DNA of 64,000 nucleotides, taken from NCBI RefSeq assembly GCF_019443425.1, contig NZ_CP080382.1, positions 1,612,001 through 1,676,000 on the forward strand. Reading direction: 5' to 3'. Origin of the DNA: Arthrobacter sp. PAMC25284. GTDB taxonomy: Bacteria; Actinomycetota; Actinomycetes; Actinomycetales; Micrococcaceae. How positions within the stretch are numbered: the stretch's first letter is position 1; each line of letters begins with the position of its first letter. Made by a program: the position numbers and the translations under genes. Positions 57,114 through 64,000 of this stretch are shown one piece after another. The notes under the pieces were generated by a model. The model was given only the letters and a program-made list of their open reading frames with translations, made no database searches and was not told the origin of the DNA.

Positions 57114-58244
57114 TTAGTGCTGCAAAGCCGCAATTCGCTCGTGCAGCTGGTCCAGATCGACAGATGGGGCGCCCCACCAGGAGAAACGGATTGAACCATC
57201 GATTTTCTCCCTCTCAACCGACATGGCTTCCAGAACATGGCTTGGTGCATAGCTGGCGCTAGTGCAGGCGGATCCTGTAGATATTCCTACCGCGTCTTGA
57301 AGAGTCAACACCAGCGCTTCACTGTCGACCCCCGGAAACGAGACGTTCAGGATGTGGGGCGCGGCGTTAGCTGCAGCCCCATTGACTGATCCGTTGAGGT
57401 CGCGGACCAAGGCGCTGAGGAGCTCACGGAACCGAAGGGTTTCACGAGTCCAAACCTCGCCATCTTCCAGACGTTCTCTGAGCGCTTCGCAAAGCCCCAT
57501 GACGAGTGGTACGGGAAGAGTGCCCGGCCTGAGCTTTCGTTCCTGCCCTCCCCCGAACATGAGGGGTTGCAACGGAACTGGCTTCCATCCGCGCCGGCGG
57601 ATGATGAGTCCCCCGATTCCTTTCGGTCCACCAATCTTGTGGCCGCTGAAGCTCACCATGTCGATGGGAGCAGCCAACTCGTTGTGTCGAACCTTTCCGA
57701 AGCTCTGCGCAGCGTCGACGTGGAAATAGATGGCCGTACTCGACAGTTGTTTCGCCAGCTTTTCCACAGGCTGTACCACGCCCGTTTCGTTGTTGACGTG
57801 CATGAGCGAAACAAGAAGTGTGTTCTCCCGTACTGCAGCCATAACTTGGTCCACTGAGTGGCTCCCGTCGGTCTGAGGCTTCAAGAAGTCCACGTCGAAC
57901 CCGTTCTTGGCCAGATGCTCCAGAGGCTCCAACACGGCCTTGTGTTCTGTAGCGGAAGTCACGATGTGCATCCGTCCCGTGGAACGACCGTGGGCCGCCA
58001 ATCCCAGGAGCGCGATGTTGTTGGATTCTGTAGCCCCGGAGGTGAAGATGAGCTGGTCGGGACCGACCCCAACCGACCGTGCGATATATGACCGCGCTTC
58101 GGCAACTGCTTTCTTGGCTGTATTACCCCAAGTGTGAGTCCGGGAGCCGGCATTCCCGAACTCCTCCCGCATGTAGTGGCTGACGACAGCCTCGACACGA
58201 GGCGATACGGGAGTGGTAGCCGCGTAATCAAGGTATGCTGTCAT
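57114..58244 (-). CDS. dndA: cysteine desulfurase DndA
   Basis: A 376-aa PLP enzyme of the NifS/IscS class that takes sulfur from cysteine for DNA phosphorothioation. It begins MTAYLDYAATTPVSPRVEAV. Key parts: LIFTSGATESNNIALLGLA, HVDAAQSFGKV, the PLP lysine in VSFSGHKIGGPKGIGGLIIR, and the catalytic Cys near residue 327 in GISTGSACTSASYAPSHVLE. The ATG at 58244 is preferred, since the family begins here; ATG 58289 would add 15 unrelated residues without a ribosome site. It lies divergent to dndB and directly upstream of the methyltransferase. Confidence 0.93.
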   Translation of the reverse strand: MTAYLDYAATTPVSPRVEAVVSHYMREEFGNAGSRTHTWGNTAKKAVAEARSYIARSVGVGPDQLIFTSGATESNNIALLGLAAHGRSTGRMHIVTSATEHKAVLEPLEHLAKNGFDVDFLKPQTDGSHSVDQVMAAVRENTLLVSLMHVNNETGVVQPVEKLAKQLSSTAIYFHVDAAQSFGKVRHNELAAPIDMVSFSGHKIGGPKGIGGLIIRRRGWKPVPLQPLMFGGGQERKLRPGTLPVPLVMGLCEALRERLEDGEVWTRETLRFRELLSALVRDLNGSVNGAAANAAPHILNVSFPGVDSEALVLTLQDAVGISTGSACTSASYAPSHVLEAMSVEREKIDGSIRFSWWGAPSVDLDQLHERIAALQH

Positions 58245-58290
58245 ACCTGCATCATACTCGGATGACGCTTTGTATGTTATTCCTTTCATC

Positions 58291-58320
58291 TTGTACGTTA
58301 TCGCTTTAACGTACTAGACT
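58291..58320 (+). promoter_or_regulatory. dndB promoter with overlapping palindrome
   Basis: GTACGTTA-TCGCTT-TAACGTAC (58293-58314) is a perfect 8-bp palindrome. It fills the spacer of TTGTAC (58291-58296) and TAGACT (58315-58320), 18 bases apart. The dndB ATG at 58327 follows only six bases later, implying a leaderless mRNA. A related TGTATGTTAT lies at 58271-58280 toward dndA. A repressor here would control both directions; DndB-type or TetR-type regulators are known for dnd genes elsewhere. Confidence 0.6.
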
Positions 58321-58326
58321 CATGGC

Positions 58327-59461
58327 ATGTCCTCTCCTAAACGAACCGCCTCATCCCGGACTGGCGGCGGATTCTCAATTTCGTTTCCTGCCATGAGGGG
58401 TATCCAGGCGGGCCGAGAATTCTACGTGATCATGTGCCCACTAAGGCACCTTCCGAAGCTCTTTCTGTTCGACGAGGAACCAGTACCTGCGGAGCTGCGC
58501 GCTCAGCGGGCTCTAAATCGGAACCGGGTTCCTGCCCTGACCAAATACATCGTTGACAACCGGCACGACTACGTTTTTAGCGCACTGACGGCCAGTATCG
58601 ACGGAGAGATGGCGTTCGAGGCAGTCCAAGACGACGCAGGTCATACGAATCGTCTAGGCGTTCTGAGTATTGCCATGGATGCGCGCTTCCTGATCAACGA
58701 CGGACAGCACCGGCGTGCTGCGATAGAAGATGCAATGGCGATCGATCCGACGCTGATGGAGGAGACCATTCCGATTGTCATCTTCGGGGACGAGGGCCCT
58801 CAGCAGATCACAGCAGATGTTTGCTGACTTGAACAGGCACGCCATTCGGCCGGCCAAGAGCATCGGCGTTCTCTATGACCATCGCGACGACGAGTCTGCC
58901 GTGGTTCGCCTCGTTGTTTTGAAGTCCCCGTTCTTCCGGGGAGTTGTCGAGACTGAAAAGAGCAATCTGTCCCCGCGCTCGGGAAAATTATTCACCCTAT
59001 CGGCACTGTACAACGCCACCCTCAGCCTCTTCTCGGGCCTGCAGTTCGACGCCATAGAAACTGCAGCCGCCGTAGCCAGAGACTTCTGGGAAGAAGCGGC
59101 TCGACATTTTCCGGAATGGCAGCAAGTCAGTGATCGGTCCGTATCCGCGGGCGAAATTCGAACCGAGTATCTCCACAGTCACGGCATCGCGTTGCACGCG
59201 CTGGGGAAAGTTGGAAATGTTCTCCTCAGGCAGAGCTTGGAGAAAGATGACTGGGTTCCATCGCTGCAAAAACTGGAAAGCATTGATTGGCGCCGATCTA
59301 ACACAAAGACGTGGGAGGGTCGCGCGATGATCGGCGGACGAGTCTCAAAGGCAACCAACAACGTCGCCCTTACCACCAACTTCATTAAGACCCAATTAGG
59401 CATCGCGCTGACTCCAGAAGAGCAACGAGCCGAAGACAACTACCTAGAAGGAGCTCGATGA
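58327..59461 (+). pseudogene. dndB: DndB (DGQHR-motif regulator), single frameshift
   Basis: The first frame reads FYVIMCPLRHLPKLFLFDEE, LTKYIVDNRHDYVFSALTAS, and the hallmark FLINDGQHRRAAIEDA (DGQHR at 125-129). After GGGCCC (58794-58799) it continues in the next frame with RSQQMFADLNRHAIRPAKSI, GVLYDHRDDESAVVRLVV and the rest up to 59461. One extra C accounts for the break (1,135 bases). DndB is a regulator of phosphorothioation level in other species. Its stop overlaps the dndC start. A sequencing error is likely. Confidence 0.88.
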
Positions 59462-61012
59462 GCAAGGTCAGCGTTAGCCTTCCATTTGGCGGCCGCACGC
59501 TAAGCACGGCTGTGGATCACTTAGTGACGGAAATCCAGAACCTCTACCAAGAGGACAATACCCCCTGGGTTGTTGGGTACTCCGGCGGCAAGGACTCTAC
59601 TGCCGTACTCCAACTCGTTTGGCTCGCCCTCAAAGGGTTACCAGCCGAAAAGCGTTCCAAGACCGTACACGTGATCAGCACGGACACCTTGGTCGAGAAC
59701 CCCATTGTGGCGTCGTGGGTGACTTCGTCACTGATAACCATGGAGCGGGCGGCTCAGGAACAGGGCATCCCTATCGAACCGCACCGCCTCACTCCCGAGA
59801 TCAAGGACACCTTTTGGGTGAATCTAGCAGGAAAAGGCTACCCGGCCCCACGCCCGAAATTCCGATGGTGCACCGACAGGCTGAAGATCAAGCCTTCGAA
59901 CAAATTCATCAAGAGTCAAATCAAGCAGTATGGCGAGGCCATTCTCGTTCTGGGCACAAGAAAAGCCGAAAGCTCGGCTCGGGCAGCCTCGATGACGAAA
60001 CACGAAAAAGGGCGAATGCGGGACCGGTTGTCCCCGAATGGAAGCCTCCCGGGCAGCTTGGTTTACAGCCCCGTTGAAGACTGGTCGAACGATGACGTGT
60101 GGCTCTTCCTCATGCAAGTCGCGAACCAGTGGGGCTACCCCAACAAGGACTTGCTCACCATGTATCAGGGGGCTAGCGCCGACGGCGAGTGCCCGTTGGT
60201 CGTCGACTCGTCCACGCCCAGCTGTGGAGACTCGCGCTTCGGCTGCTGGACGTGCACGCTCGTCGAGAAAGACAAATCGATGACGGCCATGATCCAGAAT
60301 GATGAGGAAAAGGAATGGATGCTCCCTCTCCTCGAGCTTCGCAACGAGCTGGATGTTGTAGATGACCGGCCACTTCGCGACTTCCGCCGCATGGCCGGTA
60401 ACGTGACCCCATTTCACGATGCAACTGTGCCGGGACCGTACACGCAGGATGCACGAGAAAACTGGCTGCGAAAATTGCTGCAGGCTCAGGAATGGGTGCG
60501 CGAGCATGGCCCTGAGTCAACAGTGGAAATCGAACTCATCACAATCCCCGAACTCCACGAAATTCGACGGATCTGGGTCTTCGAGAAACACGAAATCGAG
60601 GACTCTCTGCCGCGTATCTACCAGGAAGTCACCGGACGAGAGTTCCCAGGGCGGCCCCTTGAAGAAAACATGGTTCTGGCAAGTGACGATGTCGAGATCC
60701 TCAAGGAGATCTGCGGCGACGACAGGCTGCATTTTGAGATGACGCGATCACTTGTTGCAGTAGAGCGGAGCCACCGCACAATGGCCCGCCGCGCCGGTCT
60801 ATACGACCAGCTCGAGAAATCCGTTCGCCGCGCGTTCTACGACGGTGAAGAGGATGCCACGGAGCGGGGCCCGAACCCTTAGCCAGGCGAAGAACCTCCG
60901 CAAGGAAGGATTTAAGGTCGTACGCGACGACGAATCCACGGAGGACGAGTCGTCCTTTGCGGACGTTCCCGAAGCCAATGAGAACGACCAGAGGTTGGAC
61001 CGTGTTTTTTAG
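59458..61012 (+). pseudogene. dndC: DndC (PP-loop sulfurtransferase), frameshift near its C-terminus
   Basis: The main frame, 474 aa to 60882, holds the PP-loop VVGYSGGKDSTAVLQLVW (SGGKDS at 42-47), FRWCTDRLKIKPSNKFIK, VLGTRKAESSARAASM and the Cys-rich block SCGDSRFGCWTCTLVEKDKS for a [4Fe-4S] cluster. It activates target phosphates and passes sulfur. At GGGGCCC (60866-60872) the frame ends early; one less G gives EDATERARTLSQAKNLRKEG and SSFADVPEANENDQRLDRVF to TAG 61012 (517 aa), overlapping dndD as usual. The 474-aa form could still be active. Confidence 0.88.
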
Positions 61013-62981
61013 CGAACTAAGCATTGAAAACGTCGGGGTCTACAGGGGACGTCAGACCCTGGATTTGAGAACTGAGAAGACCCGGCCGGTTATCCTCATC
61101 GGTGGCATGAATGGCTGCGGAAAGACCACTCTGCTCGATAGTCTCCACATGGCGCTGTACGGGCGCCGCGCAAGACTGTCGAACCGGGGCAACCTTGGGT
61201 GGGAACCCTTTCTGCGTCAAAGCATCAGCCGTGGAGTTCCCGCCTCGCATGGTTCTAAACTCGCCCTTACCTTCCGGATTGACCATGAAGGGTCCGAAAG
61301 GGAGTATCGGGTCGAAAGGTCATGGCGAGTTCGGAACTCCTCACTGGATGAGACGGTGAATGTATTCCTAGACGGAAAGTTCAACCGTGCTCTCTCGGAA
61401 GGGTGGGCCGAACACGTGGAAGAGATCCTCCCCTTGGAGATCGCAAGCCTCTTTCTCTTCGACGGCGAGAAAATTGAATCCCTCGCGGACCCGGACACCG
61501 CCGCGACGGTGGTCCGCTCTGCAATAGATTCGCTTCTGGGCATCGGCACTATCAAGCAGCTTCGGGCTGATTTGAGGGCTCTGCAGCGTCGGCAGCCCTC
61601 AGTTGCCTCTGACTCAGATTCAGAAGCGACGCTACAAGGGCTCGAGACCGAACGTGCGGTAGCTTGTGATGAGTTGGACCGTCTTGCCCAGGCTGAAGCT
61701 GCCGCGTCAAATGATGTGCGTGCCGCCCAGAAACTGCTATCAGCGGCCGAGGGCCGTTTTGAGTCAGATGGCGGCACGTTGTTTCTACGGCGAAAGGAAT
61801 TGGAGGACAGCCAAGCAAGGCTGCAACGAGAGATTGCTAGCGCGCGCCAACTCCTTCATGAAACCGCCGCAGGCATCTACCCCCTTGTCCATCTGTTGGA
61901 TCAACTGGGCGAGCTGTCAGCGCAGGCCGAAAGCGACGATGGAAAGCGGCTTTCAAGTCGCGTAGCTCGAGTTCTAGAGACTCGGGATAGAGAAATCGTT
62001 GCGAAGATGCCTGCTGAGTTCAAGAACCTTCTTGCCGCGACCCTCGAATCAGATCGTCGTGGAAGGAACGTTGAAGCCGACTCCATTCCAATTACAGAGC
62101 TCTCCACTTCGGGGAGGGCACAGTTGGCAACCCTCGAAAGCACGCTACTGGCTGCGGAAACGGCCGCCAACGAGAAGCTGGCCTCACTTGAATCTCTGAA
62201 ACGTGAACTAGATGAGGTGGACGGTCAACTGGGTGGCGTGCCTGATGACGCCACCATCGCGGTCCGTATCAACGAGGTCAATGCAGCTCGCGAGGTACTT
62301 GCTCGAAGTCAAGCGAAGGTTCATTTCATCCAAGAAGAACACGCGCGGGGCGTCGTAGTTCTCGAGTCCGTGGAATCCCGCCTCGCTGTTGCTGAGGCCA
62401 AGAGAATTGAACTCAGTGTTCAAGCCGAGGACGTGCAACGCATCGTTGCGCACACCGAGCGCGTGCGACAAACGCTTGTCACGCTTGCCGAACGTCTCAC
62501 CGAGCGGCACCTGGGCAGGATCGAGGTTGCCACTCTCGATAGCCTACGGCGGCTCATGCGCAAGGATTCGCTGGTTCGCGATCTGAAAATTGAACCGACC
62601 AGTGGCCGAATCGTGCTTTTTGACTTCGAGGGTGAGGAAATGTCGTCGAGCCGGTTGAGTGCAGGTGAACGCCAGCTCCTGGCCGTCGCCCTGCTGTGGG
62701 GACTCGCCCGCGTCGCGGGTCACCGGTTGCCCACCGTCATTGACACTCCCCTGGGCCGTCTCGACAGTCAACACCGGATGAACCTCGTTGACCGGTACTT
62801 CCCCGTTGCCGGCAACCAGGTGCTTCTGCTCAGCACGGATCAGGAAATTGATGAAGACTTGATGCGACGACTGTCCGGATCAATAAGTAGGAGTTACCTG
62901 CTCTCCAATGACGCCACTACAGGCTCTACGACAGTGAAAGACGGCTACTGGTGGGACATGGAGGAATCTAATGTCGCTTGA
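61002..62981 (+). CDS. dndD: DndD, SMC-like ATPase of DNA phosphorothioation
   Basis: A 659-aa ATPase. VFFSELSIENVGVYRGRQTL leads to Walker A ILIGGMNGCGKTTLLDSLHM. After the N-terminal lobe (ASLFLFDGEKIESLADPDTA) come long coiled coils; the ABC signature is SSSRLSAGERQLLAVALLWG and Walker B LPTVIDTPLGRLDSQHR. Known DndD acts with DndC and DndE to place sulfur in DNA. GTG 61002 with AGAGG upstream is preferred over 60957 since homology begins there. It overlaps dndE by 11 bases. Confidence 0.92.
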   Translation: MFFSELSIENVGVYRGRQTLDLRTEKTRPVILIGGMNGCGKTTLLDSLHMALYGRRARLSNRGNLGWEPFLRQSISRGVPASHGSKLALTFRIDHEGSEREYRVERSWRVRNSSLDETVNVFLDGKFNRALSEGWAEHVEEILPLEIASLFLFDGEKIESLADPDTAATVVRSAIDSLLGIGTIKQLRADLRALQRRQPSVASDSDSEATLQGLETERAVACDELDRLAQAEAAASNDVRAAQKLLSAAEGRFESDGGTLFLRRKELEDSQARLQREIASARQLLHETAAGIYPLVHLLDQLGELSAQAESDDGKRLSSRVARVLETRDREIVAKMPAEFKNLLAATLESDRRGRNVEADSIPITELSTSGRAQLATLESTLLAAETAANEKLASLESLKRELDEVDGQLGGVPDDATIAVRINEVNAAREVLARSQAKVHFIQEEHARGVVVLESVESRLAVAEAKRIELSVQAEDVQRIVAHTERVRQTLVTLAERLTERHLGRIEVATLDSLRRLMRKDSLVRDLKIEPTSGRIVLFDFEGEEMSSSRLSAGERQLLAVALLWGLARVAGHRLPTVIDTPLGRLDSQHRMNLVDRYFPVAGNQVLLLSTDQEIDEDLMRRLSGSISRSYLLSNDATTGSTTVKDGYWWDMEESNVA

Positions 62982-63324
62982 TTTTGTGCGTATTTCTCAG
63001 TCCGGGCGTGACCAGTTGATTCGCCTCAAGCGGCACACGGGTATTCAGAACTGGAATGTCTTGTGCCGGTGGGCTTTTTGTCTCTCCTTGAAGGACAGCA
63101 ATCCCCCCTCGCTGTCCCCGATTGTGACTGATTCCAACATCGAGATGACCTGGAAGACTTTTGGCGGCAGCCATGAAGAGATCTACAAGGGTCTGATTCA
63201 GGTCAGAGCCGTACAGGACGGCTTCGAAAGCTATGACGCAGCCCTTGTTGCCCACGTCCATCGCGGCCTGAGCATACTCCTGGCCAAGGAAATGAATTCC
63301 ATCGAGGACATATTCTCGAGCTAA
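62971..63324 (+). CDS. dndE: DndE, nicked-DNA-binding component
   Basis: A 117-aa protein. VRISQSGRDQLIRLKRHTGI and QNWNVLCRWAFCLSLKDSNP are the DndE signature (RLKRxTGIxxWNxLCRWAFCxSL). Known DndE binds nicked DNA as a tetramer. The end has DAALVAHVHRGLSILLAKEM. ATG 62971 overlaps dndD. It closes the dndBCDE operon; a hairpin follows. Confidence 0.93.
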   Translation: MSLDFVRISQSGRDQLIRLKRHTGIQNWNVLCRWAFCLSLKDSNPPSLSPIVTDSNIEMTWKTFGGSHEEIYKGLIQVRAVQDGFESYDAALVAHVHRGLSILLAKEMNSIEDIFSS

Positions 63325-63339
63325 TTCCTCAGATGGGCA

Positions 63340-63375
63340 CGCAGTGGGGGCCAGACCATGTCTGGCCCCACTGCG
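63340..63375. terminator. hairpin between dndE and the HNH gene
   Basis: CGCAGTGGGGGCCAGA pairs with TCTGGCCCCACTGCG (one bulge) around CCATG. It separates two convergent genes and can act in both directions. No clear T-run. Confidence 0.7.
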
Positions 63376-63417
63376 ACTTGCCAATGTTCCTACGAAGTAG
63401 CCTGGTTAGTAGGCCAT

Positions 63418-64000
63418 CTAAACACGGTTGATAAGTTCGTTGGCAATGTGTTCGATGCGTGCGTCCCCGAGCTTCGATCCCGAATTGGGTTGAAGCCCAG
63501 CCTGAGAGTCCAGATCGGAAGCCAGCCGCCGCGACGCGTCATTCTTGAGCCACGCACAGTAAGGATGCGTGCTACTCGCGTTCCCATAGTAAGTGTCGAC
63601 ATTTGCTTGCAGCTTCACGGTCGGCACGGCGTGCTTTGCACTGGAGTTCTGAGCGCCTGGAAGCGGCGCGAGGTTTCTCAAGCGTCGGCCCTCAGCGTAC
63701 CCCGGCAAGCTGTCTTTCAGACTAGCCTCTGGGAGCACATGATCAACGGCCCAACTTGACGCTCCTCGTCCAAACTTAAGTGGAACAAACGAACCTCCGG
63801 CCGGAGCCTGGCCCCCTTGGCGAACCGGTAGCAGCATGGCGTTGAAGACCGTTCTGGCCGCCCTCTTATCAACGCCCTCAAGAGAGGTTCGCAGCCATCC
63901 AATCCCAACTAGAGTGGACACGTCCACCCCCGTCGCGTCCAGCGAAAGTCGATTGGCGGCAGCAAGCAGACTAGCCATTGAGCCCCGCAAGCAGTCAACG
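63418..64000 (-). CDS. HNH endonuclease-domain protein, partial (5' end beyond the window)
   Basis: The visible C-terminal part, about 194 aa, has SSWAVDHVLPEASLKDSLPG, RRLRNLAPLPGAQNSSAKHA, an HNH core with DH, Asn and later Lys as in DUF262/DUF1524-type restriction proteins. The frame stays open to the window edge, so the start is not seen. Proteins of this design (GmrSD, SspE) cut modified or unmodified DNA in phosphorothioate systems, and the gene lies next to dndE. The function is inferred from context. Confidence 0.65.
   Translation of the reverse strand, partial: VDCLRGSMASLLAAANRLSLDATGVDVSTLVGIGWLRTSLEGVDKRAARTVFNAMLLPVRQGGQAPAGGSFVPLKFGRGASSWAVDHVLPEASLKDSLPGYAEGRRLRNLAPLPGAQNSSAKHAVPTVKLQANVDTYYGNASSTHPYCAWLKNDASRRLASDLDSQAGLQPNSGSKLGDARIEHIANELINRV

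Noticed and set aside
58245-58289. Upstream ATG for dndA
   Set aside because: The extra 15 residues do not match the family and no ribosome site precedes it; the palindrome lies only a few bases upstream.

Overview
The window looks like chromosomal DNA of a high-GC actinobacterium of the Micrococcaceae (Arthrobacter/Pseudarthrobacter type). The grounds are the 16S and 23S rRNA sequences, the actinobacterial rrn leader element, the GC-rich codon use, and gene families typical of that group (DUF6153, DUF4383, class F sortase, a c-di-AMP riboswitch in front of an NlpC/P60 gene). No database search was possible; all calls rest on reading the sequence and translations.

Layout. 1-4.4 kb: an rRNA operon on the minus strand (23S partial, spacer without tRNA, 16S, leader, promoter). 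4.7-13.5 kb: ordinary chromosomal genes, namely a PhoD phosphatase with two amber codons, DUF1540, cspA, DUF4383, TfoX-like, an ABM monooxygenase, ArsR plus a His-rich CDF metal exporter, and an NlpC/P60 protein under a c-di-AMP riboswitch. 13.6-17.9 kb: a copper-flavoured set behind a CsoR-type operator (DUF6153, DUF305, a BNR-repeat lipoprotein, the 55-codon remnant of a multicopper oxidase, lgt, DUF3105). 18-27.5 kb: an ion channel, then a partial complex-I operon, nuoA-(B/D-like fusion)-H-J-K-L-M-N, with all membrane subunits but no NADH or Fe-S modules. 27.6-34 kb: secreted and surface proteins (CHRD proteins, class F sortase, cupredoxin, subtilisin). 34-43 kb: TetR, two HNH paralogues, an IS, a butanediol-type dehydrogenase and several gene relics.

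43.6-63.4 kb is a DNA phosphorothioation (Dnd) island. The right half carries dndA (minus) divergent from dndB-dndC-dndD-dndE (plus), which puts sulfur into the DNA backbone. The left half is a tightly overlapping operon on the plus strand: a large sigma-region-4/HARE-HTH-like protein, a PLD-nuclease/helicase fusion, a 53-aa protein, a DndD-like zinc-hook ATPase, and a protein resembling dnd-associated protein 4. It has no sulfur chemistry of its own and most likely is the restriction partner that reads the mark. Between the halves lies a Dnd-associated methyltransferase gene split by a 2,644-bp IS21-family element with an exact 6-bp target duplication; removing the element restores one 488-codon frame. 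An HNH protein at the right edge may belong to the island too.

Seven otherwise well-preserved genes (DUF305, nuoM, sortase, the gene at 42.3 kb, the DndD-like ATPase, dndB, dndC) are broken by single small indels in G/C runs. In six of them the length fits one extra base. This looks more like sequencing error than decay, so those genes may be intact in the organism. Other losses (oxidase deletion, IS insertion, amber codons, the relics at 37-42 kb) look real.
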